The position numbers and the translations under genes are program-made. 10,271 nucleotides of DNA, taken from the NCBI GenBank assembly GCA_001873005.1, contig MNYE01000056.1, positions 1 to 10,271 on the forward strand, given 5' to 3'. Positions 1-6,679 of this stretch are shown in pieces. How positions within the stretch are numbered: position 1 is the first letter of the stretch; the number at the start of each line of letters is the position of its first letter. Source of the DNA: Dehalococcoidia bacterium CG2_30_46_9 (lineage in GTDB: Bacteria; Chloroflexota; Dehalococcoidia; GIF9; AB-539-J10). A model generated the notes under the pieces. That model was not told the origin of the DNA. It did not search any database and was given only the letters and a program-made list of their open reading frames with translations.

Positions 1-44
1 ACATCAAGACTGATTGAGGCTAGCAATCATATGGAGTTTCGCAG

Positions 45-1745
45 ATGCCTATTAAAGTTTTAGCGCCTGAGGTAGTTTCCAGGATTGCTGCCGGGGAGGT
101 AATTGAGAGGCCGGCTTCAGTGGTGAAGGAGCTTGTGGAGAATGCCCTCGATGCCGGTGCCAGTCAAATTAGTATAGAAGCACAGAGTGGTGGTATAGAC
201 TTAATCAAAGTAAGCGATAATGGAGCAGGTATCCCGGCAGCAGAGGTAGAGCTAGCCTTTCAGAGACATGCCACAAGCAAGATTGGCAACTTAGACGATT
301 TAGAGAAAATCACCAGCCTTGGCTTTCGTGGCGAAGCTTTACCCAGTATTGCTGCAGTTGCTGAGGTAGAAATTCTTACTAAAGTGATCTCAGAAGGTGT
401 TGGTAGCTATGTATATTTAAGCAATGCTAATATTGTGTGCCGGGAGAGCCGTAGTCGTCCTCAGGGGACCAGTGTAAGTGTGCGTCACTTATTTCGCTAT
501 TTTCCTGCCCGGCTCAAGTTCCTCAAATCGGCAAATACCGAGAATAGTCATATTGCCCATCTGGTAAGCCAATATGCTCTGGCTTTTCCTGAGGTTAGTT
601 TCACCTTGCTCCTTGATAAACGCCTTAGCTTGCAGACGGCAGGAGATGGCGATTTACGCCAGGTGTTAAGTCATATATATGGGCTGGAAGTAGCCCAGCA
701 AATGCTTGAGGCCGCAGAGAATGACGTTTTCCTCAAAGTTACTGGACTAACAAGTCCACCTTCATTAGCTCGCTCTGATCGGAGCCGCCTCAGCTTTTTT
801 GTCAATCGTCGCTGGGTGTACAGTGCTTTACTGACTCGGGCAACTGAGGAAGCCTACCATGGCTTGCTTATGGATGGGAAGCATCCTATAACCATAATCA
901 ACGTTTCATTGCCAGCGGCAGAAGTTGATGTCAATGTGCACCCCACCAAAGCGCAAGTGAAATTTCGCCATGAGCAAATTGTCTTTGCCACCGTGGAGAA
1001 AGCAATAAAGGCAGCACTGAAGAGAACCTCTGTAGCCAAGACTCCAGCTACCGTCTTCCGGGATACCTCTTGGCAAGAGATTGCTTCCCCTGAACTTAAT
1101 TCAGGGCACTGGCAAAGGGAAGGGATGGTAAAAGACAGTGAGTCGCCCTATGTTACCCCGCTATTACCTTTGAAGTTGCCTGTTTTGCGTGTGCTTGGGC
1201 AGCTAGCCACTACCTATGTTATTGCTGAATGTCCCGATGGGCTATACATTGTTGACCAGCATGCTGCCCATGAGCGCATACTCTATGACAGAATCTTAGC
1301 ACAGTGGTCAGCAAAGAAAATCGAGGTCCAGGGACTACTCCAGCCAGTAACGGTAGAGCTTAGCCCCAGGGAGGAGGAAATCTTGAAAGCCAATAAGGAG
1401 AATTTAACCCAGTTTGGTTTTGCTATTGAGGCTTTCGGTGATAGAAGCTATCTAATCCGTAGTGTGCCAGTAGTAATGGCGAAATCAAATGTTACTGAAG
1501 CAATAAATGCCCTGCTGGATGATCTTGGTAGTAAAGAAAACTCTGCTACCTGGGAGGAGAAGGTAGCTCAATCATTGGCTTGTCATAGTGCTGTCAGGGC
1601 AGGGCAACAGCTTAGCTACGACGAAATGAGAGAGCTAATAAGGCAATTGGAGCAATCTCGTGAGCCTCGCACCTGTCCTCATGGTAGACCAACCATGATT
1701 CACATAAGTTCACATCAGCTAGAGAAGGAATTTGGCAGAAAGTAA
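45..1745 (+). CDS. mutL: DNA mismatch repair protein MutL (endonuclease type)
   Basis: MutL couples mismatch recognition by MutS to strand cleavage. The 566-residue protein has an N-terminal GHKL ATPase with E29 and N33 in the ELVENALDAG motif, DNGAG at 58-62 and GFRGEAL at 93-99. A linker of about residues 330-375 leads to the C-terminal dimerisation/endonuclease domain. That domain has DQHAAHE at 404-410 (motif DQHA-x2-E-x4-E), ACHSAVR at 512-518, CPHGRP at 544-549 and a terminal FGR at 563-565, which are metal-site motifs of latent MutL endonucleases. The last acidic position of the first motif is Asp415 rather than Glu. QGLLQP at 429-434 fits the beta-clamp motif QxxLxP. The ATG is preceded by GGAG eight bases upstream. 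A palindromic repeat lies inside the linker codons (1088-1106). No mutS is visible; it may lie upstream of the window. Confidence 0.97.
   Translation: MPIKVLAPEVVSRIAAGEVIERPASVVKELVENALDAGASQISIEAQSGGIDLIKVSDNGAGIPAAEVELAFQRHATSKIGNLDDLEKITSLGFRGEALPSIAAVAEVEILTKVISEGVGSYVYLSNANIVCRESRSRPQGTSVSVRHLFRYFPARLKFLKSANTENSHIAHLVSQYALAFPEVSFTLLLDKRLSLQTAGDGDLRQVLSHIYGLEVAQQMLEAAENDVFLKVTGLTSPPSLARSDRSRLSFFVNRRWVYSALLTRATEEAYHGLLMDGKHPITIINVSLPAAEVDVNVHPTKAQVKFRHEQIVFATVEKAIKAALKRTSVAKTPATVFRDTSWQEIASPELNSGHWQREGMVKDSESPYVTPLLPLKLPVLRVLGQLATTYVIAECPDGLYIVDQHAAHERILYDRILAQWSAKKIEVQGLLQPVTVELSPREEEILKANKENLTQFGFAIEAFGDRSYLIRSVPVVMAKSNVTEAINALLDDLGSKENSATWEEKVAQSLACHSAVRAGQQLSYDEMRELIRQLEQSREPRTCPHGRPTMIHISSHQLEKEFGRK
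1088..1106 (+). repeat. Interspersed palindrome, copy 1 (inside mutL)
   Basis: CCCTGAA-CTTAA-TTCAGGG, a perfect 7-bp stem with a 5-nt loop. It lies in frame within mutL and encodes part of the segment around residues 348-354 of the linker between the ATPase and endonuclease domains. It differs from copies 2 and 3 by one loop base. Confidence 0.75.
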
Positions 1746-1747
1746 AA

Positions 1748-1787
1748 GGAGGCCCTCCCCTCAACATCCCCTTATTTGGCAAGGGAC
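1748..1787 (+). repeat. 40-bp direct repeat, unit 1
   Basis: First of two identical 40-bp units (GGAGGCCCTCCCC at the start, GGCAAGGGAC at the end), beginning three bases after the mutL stop codon. Each unit contains a small hairpin, CCCTT-ATTTGGC-AAGGG. There is no U-tract, so it is not a convincing terminator. Confidence 0.85.
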
Positions 1788-1796
1788 AATTAGAAG

Positions 1797-1836
1797 GGAG
1801 GCCCTCCCCTCAACATCCCCTTATTTGGCAAGGGAC
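1797..1836 (+). repeat. 40-bp direct repeat, unit 2
   Basis: Exact second copy of the unit at 1748-1787, separated by a 9-bp spacer (period 49 bp). A perfect tandem copy in non-coding DNA points to recent duplication or an actively maintained intergenic repeat family. Confidence 0.85.
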
Positions 1837-1887
1837 GTGTGGGCTATCCTTAATCTCTGGCAACAAACCTGATAATGAGCTAGAATA

Positions 1888-1923
1888 GCCCTGAATCCCC
1901 TGAACTTGATTCAGGGTCAGGGC
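1888..1923 (+). repeat. Interspersed palindrome, copy 2 (nested double stem)
   Basis: The inner palindrome CCCTGAA-CTTGA-TTCAGGG (1898-1916) is flanked by a second complementary pair, GCCCTGA (1888-1894) and TCAGGGC (1917-1923). Together they fold as one long hairpin of 14 pairs with a 3-nt bulge (ATC). The outer arms repeat the inner arm sequence, as if one palindrome had been inserted into or duplicated within another. It sits 33 bp upstream of the start codon of the next gene. Confidence 0.8.
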
Positions 1924-1956
1924 AAAAATAACATTGTAGAAGGAGAGATACAAGCG

Positions 1957-2637
1957 ATGTCGTATAGTCAAACTTTAAACCAGCCGAGATTATTAACTGA
2001 GGTCGAATCAAAAGAACTTCTCACACAATGGGGAATACCTGTTGTTGAGGCAAAGCTAGCCAGGACTAAGAAGGAAGCTATTTCCTTAAGCAAAGAAATG
2101 GGCTTCCCTGTGGTACTGAAGATAAGTTCGCCTGACATTGTTCACAAAAGTGATGCCGGGGGGGTTAAATTAGGACTAGTTAACGCTACACAAGTGGGCA
2201 AAGCCTATACTGAGATCATGTCGTCTATAAAAGAAAAATATCCCCAAGCACAAATTCAAGGTGTATCGGTGCAAAAGATGGCCCCAGCCGGGATAGAAGT
2301 GATTATCGGTATGAGTAAGGATCCACAATTTGGACCTGTACTTATGTTTGGGCTTGGTGGTGTGCTGGTAGAGGTGTTGAAAGATGTTTCCTTTAGAATA
2401 GTCCCGCTTACCAGGAGGGATGCCAGCGAGATGATAAAAGAAATAAAAGGGTACCCTGTACTACAGGGTTATCGCGGTAAGGAGCCAGCTAATATTACGG
2501 CACTGGAAGAACTAATAGTTAAGGTATCCGAATTCGTGGAGCAGAATCCTCAGATTAAAGAACTTGACCTCAATCCCATATTTGCTTACAAAGACAAGGC
2601 TATAGCTGTTGATGCCAGGGTAGTCCTTGAGGGATAG
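1957..2637 (+). CDS. Acyl-CoA synthetase (ADP-forming), beta subunit, ATP-grasp domain
   Basis: ADP-forming acetyl/acyl-CoA synthetases convert acyl-CoA, ADP and phosphate to the acid, CoA and ATP, conserving energy by substrate-level phosphorylation in anaerobes. This 226-residue protein matches the size of a separate beta subunit and is an ATP-grasp domain throughout. PVVLKISSPDIVHKSDAGGV (51-70) carries His63, at the position of the phosphate-relay histidine, followed by the family-typical stretch GMSKDPQFGPVLMFGLGG and the C-terminal LDLNPIFA. I chose ATG 1957 because AGGAGA at 1941-1946 lies upstream of it. A TTG at 1906 would extend the frame by 17 residues, but it falls inside a palindrome and adds no family-like sequence. 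The CoA-binding alpha subunit is not in the window. The gene ends 6 bp from the convergent tsaD. Confidence 0.88.
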   Translation: MSYSQTLNQPRLLTEVESKELLTQWGIPVVEAKLARTKKEAISLSKEMGFPVVLKISSPDIVHKSDAGGVKLGLVNATQVGKAYTEIMSSIKEKYPQAQIQGVSVQKMAPAGIEVIIGMSKDPQFGPVLMFGLGGVLVEVLKDVSFRIVPLTRRDASEMIKEIKGYPVLQGYRGKEPANITALEELIVKVSEFVEQNPQIKELDLNPIFAYKDKAIAVDARVVLEG

Positions 2638-2643
2638 ACGGTC

Positions 2644-3645
2644 CTAACCCAGGCTGAGGCTAGGAATTACATCTAAGGCAGAATTACTTGATTCACCAGC
2701 CTGGAGATGATAATAGCCGCAAGCAGCAACCATAGCAGCATTATCGGTACACAAGTGAATAGGAGGAATAAGAACAGGGACTGGCGAGCAGTTGACGAGG
2801 TGACTTCTTAACACCTGATTGGCTGCCACACCGCCACTAAGTAGAATCTGCTTTACCCCTAGTTGCTTGGCTGCCTCAACGGTTTTGGCAACCAAAACAT
2901 CTACTATCGCCCATTGGAAACTTGCTGCGGCATCAGCGGACGAAATGCCCCCTTTTTGCACAAGGTGCCACAGGGAAGTTTTCAAGCCACTGAAACTGAA
3001 ATCATAGCTCCCTTTAAGCCAGGCTCTAGGGAGCGGCAAACAAGGTGTCCCATTTTTGGCTGCTTGCTCAATAGCTGGACCCCCGGGATAGCCCAATCCT
3101 AAAATTCTAGCAGCTTTGTCCAGAGCTTCGCCAGAAGCATCGTCACGGGTTCGCCCCAATTTTTTAAATTGTCCTTGCTTTTCCATCAATATCAGGTCAC
3201 TATGTCCCCCCGAGACAATAAGACAAAGGCAGGGAAAAACAGGTGTCTTTGCGGCGTAGTCTGTAGGCTTATCTCGCACCATCAACCAGTTAGCATAAAT
3301 ATGTGCTTCGAGGTGATTCACTCCAATAATAGGCAGGTTTTTTCCCCAGGCAATTGCCTTAGCTACGTTAACTCCCACGAGCAGGGAGCCGGCAAGCCCT
3401 GGTCCAAAGGTTACGGCGATGCCATCAATATCTTGCCAGGTAAGTTTAGCTTCAGCCAGTGCCTTGTGTATTATCGGGATAATGGTGAGCAGGTGCTGCC
3501 TTGAGGCAACCTCAGGGACTATACCGCCGTAGCGAGCATGGATATCTACTTGAGAAGCGACGACATTAGATACAATCTTCGTACCATCCTCTACCACAGC
3601 GGCGGCAGTTTCATCGCAAGAAGTCTCAATGCCTAAAATTTTCAC
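2644..3645 (-). CDS. tsaD: tRNA N6-adenosine threonylcarbamoyltransferase TsaD
   Basis: TsaD transfers the threonylcarbamoyl group from threonylcarbamoyl-AMP to A37 of ANN-decoding tRNAs, together with TsaB and TsaE. The 333 residues match the family length. The N-terminus reads [16 protein letters not shown], metal ligands H111 and H115 lie in [11 protein letters not shown], and there follow GGHSDLIL, the FSFSGLKTS stretch, [13 protein letters not shown] and CTDNAAMVA with the C-terminal metal Asp. The start codon is GTG, supported by the family N-terminus beginning immediately there. I see no Shine-Dalgarno sequence before it; instead a hairpin (3655-3675) sits 9 bp upstream of the start. 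It lies opposite to its neighbours and appears monocistronic. Confidence 0.97.
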   Translation of the reverse strand: MKILGIETSCDETAAAVVEDGTKIVSNVVASQVDIHARYGGIVPEVASRQHLLTIIPIIHKALAEAKLTWQDIDGIAVTFGPGLAGSLLVGVNVAKAIAWGKNLPIIGVNHLEAHIYANWLMVRDKPTDYAAKTPVFPCLCLIVSGGHSDLILMEKQGQFKKLGRTRDDASGEALDKAARILGLGYPGGPAIEQAAKNGTPCLPLPRAWLKGSYDFSFSGLKTSLWHLVQKGGISSADAAASFQWAIVDVLVAKTVEAAKQLGVKQILLSGGVAANQVLRSHLVNCSPVPVLIPPIHLCTDNAAMVAACGYYHLQAGESSNSALDVIPSLSLG

Positions 3646-3654
3646 GGTTGTTTT

Positions 3655-3675
3655 GCCCTGAACTTGATTCAGGGC
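3655..3675 (+). repeat. Interspersed palindrome, copy 3 (tsaD leader)
   Basis: GCCCTGAA-CTTGA-TTCAGGGC, a perfect 8-bp stem and the longest uninterrupted stem of the four copies. It lies between the predicted tsaD -10 box and the tsaD GTG, so it would fill most of the 5' leader of that mRNA. Loop orientation on the plus strand is the same as in the other copies. Confidence 0.8.
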
Positions 3676-3683
3676 ATGGGACT

Positions 3684-3689
3684 ATTATA
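3684..3689 (-). promoter_or_regulatory. Putative -10 box of tsaD
   Basis: Reading the minus strand, this is a perfect TATAAT. No good -35 is present about 17 bp upstream. Transcription would begin near 3676, placing palindrome copy 3 at the very 5' end of a leader of about 30 nt. Confidence 0.45.
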
Positions 3690-3834
3690 CTGGAGTTGCA
3701 GAATTCTTTATGATTCTCGCTTGTACTGCAGCCGAAGTACTACATGATTGATTTTAATTAAGCAAGGAGATAAAATTGACCCATCTTGGCAACATAGATC
3801 AGTATCAAATTAAATAACACAAAAGGAGGTAGAA

Positions 3835-4716
3835 ATGCCAGCAGAAATAATTGACGGAAGGAAAATTGCCAGTGAAATTCAGGAGGAACTAAAGCAGAGG
3901 GTGGCCAAGCTGAAGGAGGAAGGGATAACACCCGGGCTGGTGGCAATTTTGGTGGGGGAGGACCCCGCCTCCCTATCCTATCTTCGTGGCATTGCCAGAG
4001 GGTGCGAGGCAGTGGGTATATATACTGAAACAGTCAAGCTTCCGGCAAATATCACTCAAGTGGAACTTGAAAGGAGCATAGATAAACTTAATAAGGACGC
4101 TAAAGTCCATGGTATTATCCTTCAACTGCCTTTGCCGAAACACCTTGATACCCTTAGGGCGGAGAGTGCTATTTCACCAGATAAGGATGTTGATGGCACC
4201 AACCCGGTAAATACTGGGAAATTGCTGTTGGGCGAGGAGACTTTCTTCCCTTCCACCCCCTATGGAGTTCAAGAACTGTTAGTTCGTAGCGGGCATAGTC
4301 CCGAAGGAAAGCATGTAGTTATCTGTGGCCGGAGTAATATTGTTGGCAAACCATTAATGGGTATACTGGTGCAAAAACAAAAGGGGGCTAACGCCACTGT
4401 GACTGTCTGCCATACTGGAACCAAGAACCTCCCGGGAGTCACCAGACAAGCCGATATTCTTGTTGCTGCTATGGGAAAGGCTAAAGCGATAACGGCAGAT
4501 ATGGTGAAGGAGGGCACAATAGTAATAGATGTCGGTGTGAACCAGATACAAGACCTGGCTACCGGGAAGCCCAAGCTAGTAGGAGACGTCGATTTTGAGG
4601 CAGTGAAGGAAAAAGCCGCAGCAATAACTCCGGTTCCTGGGGGTACCGGTCCCGTAACCACAGCAATGTTGATGGCGAACACTGTTAAAGCCGCTGAGAA
4701 ACTGACTAGTGCATAG
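3835..4716 (+). CDS. folD: FolD-family protein, copy 1 (catalytic Lys replaced by Ile)
   Basis: FolD normally interconverts methylene-, methenyl- and 10-formyl-tetrahydrofolate as a cytosolic homodimer with NADP dehydrogenase and cyclohydrolase activities. The 293 residues match the family: DGRKIASEI (7-15), LVGEDPAS (39-46), QLPLP with Gln97, DKDVDG (116-121), FPSTP, the cofactor motif GRSNIVGKP (165-173), and TPVPGGTGP (265-273; usually TPVPGGVGP). The conserved YxxxK reads Y49-L-R-G-I53, so the catalytic lysine is isoleucine (ATT at 3991-3993). The lysine is known to be important for the cyclohydrolase step in the human enzyme, so this copy may be dehydrogenase-only or altered; that is inference. 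A strong AAAGGAGG lies 5 bases before the ATG. It is followed 122 bp downstream by a paralog. Confidence 0.93.
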   Translation: MPAEIIDGRKIASEIQEELKQRVAKLKEEGITPGLVAILVGEDPASLSYLRGIARGCEAVGIYTETVKLPANITQVELERSIDKLNKDAKVHGIILQLPLPKHLDTLRAESAISPDKDVDGTNPVNTGKLLLGEETFFPSTPYGVQELLVRSGHSPEGKHVVICGRSNIVGKPLMGILVQKQKGANATVTVCHTGTKNLPGVTRQADILVAAMGKAKAITADMVKEGTIVIDVGVNQIQDLATGKPKLVGDVDFEAVKEKAAAITPVPGGTGPVTTAMLMANTVKAAEKLTSA

Positions 4717-4838
4717 GCAAAACTTAATCATTCACCTTGCTATTATTCTAAGCATAGCAGAAGAATTTAGCCCCTTCAATCAGGGTAACATGAAGTGCCT
4801 AAGGGCTTACGCTAAAATATTTTCTAGGAGGTAATAAT

Positions 4839-5720
4839 ATGCCAGCTAAGATACTTGACGGGAGAAAAATCTCGGCTGAAATAAGGGAGGAACTCAAAAG
4901 AAGAGTTAGAAAGCTTAAGGAAAAGGGGATAACTCCGGGACTTGCTGGCATCCTTGTGGGCGAGGATCCAGGCTCAGCATCTTATATTCAACTTAAAGAA
5001 AAGGCAAGTGGAGATGTAGGCATCAAGTCAGAAATGGTAAGGTTACCTGAGGATACAAAACAAAATGATTTACTTAAAGAGATCGAAAGGCTTAATTTAG
5101 ATGCGGGAGTTCATGGTATATTTATCCAGCTTCCCCTCCCCAGACACTTAGATGAAAACAAAGCTTTAACTGCCATCTCCCCGGATAAAGATGCCGATGG
5201 ATTTCACCCTGTGAATGTAGGTAAAGCCTGGATGGGGCAACAGGCATTTCTTCCGGCAACTCCTGTCGGAATTTATGAAATGCTTATACGGAGCGGATAT
5301 AGTAACCTCAAGGGGAAGAATGTTGTTATTGTAAATGTAGATAATCTGGTAGGAAAGCCTTTAGCCTCTATCCTGGCTCAGGAAAAAATAGGAGCCAATG
5401 TAACACTTTGCCATCCCTCAACACCAGATTTGTCTGATTATACTCGTCGGGCGGATATACTGGTTGTTTCAGTGAACAAGGCAAAGTTCATTACCTCAGA
5501 GATGGTTAAGAACGGTGTGATAGCCATAGACTTTGGTGCCAATTATGTAGATGACCCAGGCTCTAAAACGGGAAAGCGGCTGGTAGGTGACTTAGACTTT
5601 GAAAGGGTAAAAGAAAATGCTGAGGCGATTACTCCCGTCCCGGGCGGGGTTGGTCCTATGACCGTTACCATGCTCCTTTTCAATACTGTTAGAGCAGCCG
5701 AAAGGCAAGCGGGAGGCTGA
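4839..5720 (+). CDS. folD: FolD-family protein, copy 2 (catalytic Lys kept, GRS motif changed to NVD)
   Basis: Second tandem FolD paralog, also 293 residues, about 57% identical to copy 1 by hand alignment with one single-residue gap pair. It keeps Y49-I-Q-L-K53 (AAA at 4995-4997), Gln97, DKDADGFHP (116-124) and TPVPGGVGPMT (265-275). The Rossmann cofactor motif, normally GRS, reads N166-V-D168 (codons 5334-5342), within VVIVNVDNLVGKP. The Arg/Ser that normally contact the 2'-phosphate of NADP are absent, and an Asp there would fit NAD(H) better or signal weakened dinucleotide binding. It could therefore be a cyclohydrolase-biased or NAD-dependent form; this is inference. Start is supported by AGGAGGT six bases upstream. 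It lies between folD1 and cooC on the same strand. Confidence 0.93.
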   Translation: MPAKILDGRKISAEIREELKRRVRKLKEKGITPGLAGILVGEDPGSASYIQLKEKASGDVGIKSEMVRLPEDTKQNDLLKEIERLNLDAGVHGIFIQLPLPRHLDENKALTAISPDKDADGFHPVNVGKAWMGQQAFLPATPVGIYEMLIRSGYSNLKGKNVVIVNVDNLVGKPLASILAQEKIGANVTLCHPSTPDLSDYTRRADILVVSVNKAKFITSEMVKNGVIAIDFGANYVDDPGSKTGKRLVGDLDFERVKENAEAITPVPGGVGPMTVTMLLFNTVRAAERQAGG

Positions 5721-5752
5721 GATAGAAAAGATTTAAATTTTTGAGGGAATTC

Positions 5753-5782
5753 TTGATTTCTGTTGTTAATGTGTTATATAAT
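5753..5782 (+). promoter_or_regulatory. Putative sigma70-type promoter of cooC
   Basis: TTGATT (5753-5758), an 18-bp spacer and a perfect TATAAT (5777-5782). Transcription starting about 7 bases downstream would leave a 5' leader of only some 8 nt before the cooC ATG, which also lacks a clear ribosome-binding site. Confidence 0.5.
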
Positions 5783-5796
5783 GTCCACTTTGGAAT

Positions 5797-6564
5797 ATGA
5801 AAATTGCTATTAGCGGCAAGGGAGGGACCGGTAAGACAACGTTGGCATCCCTCCTTTCCTTTATATTTGCTGAAACTGGTTATACTGTGCTGGCGATAGA
5901 TGCCGACCCAAACGCTAATCTAGCTGCTGCCCTTGGGTTTCCTCAGCCTGAGAAAATAATACCCATATCTGAGATGGCCGACCTTATTGAAGAAAGAACG
6001 GGAGCACGCCCCGGTAGGGTAGCGTCTTACTTTAAGTTAAATCCCAAGGTCAATGATATACCAGAAAAGTATTGGGTAGCGCACAACGGAATTAAATTGA
6101 TGGTGATGGGGCGGCTAAAAAGGGGTGGTAGCGGATGTTATTGTCCGGAGAATGCCTTGCTCGAAGCCTTGGTCGCCCATATACTTTTAGAGAGAAAAGA
6201 GGTGGTCATTATGGACATGGAGGCAGGGGTGGAGCATTTAGGGCGTGGAACAGCTAAAGCAGTAGATAAGATGGTCATAGTGGTAGAGCCAAGCAAAAGG
6301 AGTGTAGAAACAGCCTATAGGATAAAGGAATTGGCCAAGGATTTAGGTTTAGAGAATATTGGAGTGGTGGGTAATAAAGTTAGGGGTGAGAAGGACAAGG
6401 AATTTTTAATTTCCAGTATGCCAAGCTTTGAATTCCTTGGCTTTATCCCCTACGACCAGGCCCTAATAGAAGCTGACCTTGCCGGTTCACCTCTGGTTAA
6501 TTCAAGTCCAAAAGTTATGAGCGAGGTAAAAAACATTGCTGCCCGACTTGATAAGTTGAGGTAA
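5797..6564 (+). CDS. cooC: CO dehydrogenase maturation ATPase CooC
   Basis: CooC is a MinD/ParA-type ATPase that dimerises on nucleotide binding and helps insert nickel into the C-cluster of carbon monoxide dehydrogenase. The 255-residue protein opens with the deviant Walker A GKGGTGKTT at 7-15, followed by IDADPNANLAAALG (34-47). The metal-binding C-x-C is at Cys114 and Cys116 within SGCYCPENALLEAL, and DMEAGVEHLGRGT spans 140-152, a CooC hallmark. Length and motif order are normal. Its presence implies a CODH (or CODH/acetyl-CoA synthase) elsewhere in the genome and links the folate genes on both sides to the Wood-Ljungdahl pathway. Only a weak GGA precedes the ATG; a good promoter sits immediately upstream. 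Confidence 0.95.
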   Translation: MKIAISGKGGTGKTTLASLLSFIFAETGYTVLAIDADPNANLAAALGFPQPEKIIPISEMADLIEERTGARPGRVASYFKLNPKVNDIPEKYWVAHNGIKLMVMGRLKRGGSGCYCPENALLEALVAHILLERKEVVIMDMEAGVEHLGRGTAKAVDKMVIVVEPSKRSVETAYRIKELAKDLGLENIGVVGNKVRGEKDKEFLISSMPSFEFLGFIPYDQALIEADLAGSPLVNSSPKVMSEVKNIAARLDKLR

Positions 6565-6592
6565 CAGGGCAAGTACGGCCAGCAAATATTGG

Positions 6593-6631
6593 AAAGGAGG
6601 TACTCAGGGTGACATGAGAATAGCTGTGTAG
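6593..6631 (+). other. Strong ribosome-binding site followed by two overlapping mini-ORFs
   Basis: AAAGGAGGT (6593-6601) is as strong as the sites before folD1 and fhs, yet no gene follows. Eight bases on, GTG ACA TGA (6609-6617) is a two-codon frame whose stop overlaps (ATGA) an ATG-started five-codon frame encoding MRIAV and ending in TAG at 6629-6631. These may be leader peptides or the debris of a lost gene. The MRIAV start resembles the CooC start (MKIAI), but five residues prove nothing. Confidence 0.35.
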
Positions 6632-6679
6632 TTGCCTGATTTATCAGGCGGGAAAGCCCAATAAATTGGGCAACTTTTT
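6630..6679 (+). terminator. Double hairpin with T-tract between cooC and fhs (terminator or attenuator)
   Basis: Two adjacent 16-nt hairpins, GCCTGA-TTTA-TCAGGC (6634-6649) and GCCCAA-TAAA-TTGGGC (6656-6671), are joined by GGGAAA. Both can be enclosed by AGTTG (6630-6634) pairing with CAACT (6671-6675), giving a three-way junction directly followed by a run of five T (6675-6679). The two loops are complementary (UUUA with UAAA; six bases ATTTAT/ATAAAT if the closing pairs open). Rho-independent termination after cooC is the plain reading; attenuation of fhs is possible. Confidence 0.5.

Noticed and set aside
1906..1956. Extension of the acyl-CoA synthetase gene to TTG 1906
   Set aside because: It starts inside the palindrome and adds 17 residues without family resemblance, while ATG 1957 has a good ribosome-binding site.
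3169..3504. Plus-strand open frame of 111 codons inside tsaD
   Set aside because: Antisense shadow of a clear TsaD; the product has no recognisable motif and no ribosome-binding site.
4269..4682. Minus-strand frame of 137 codons inside folD1
   Set aside because: Shadow of the conserved FolD coding strand.
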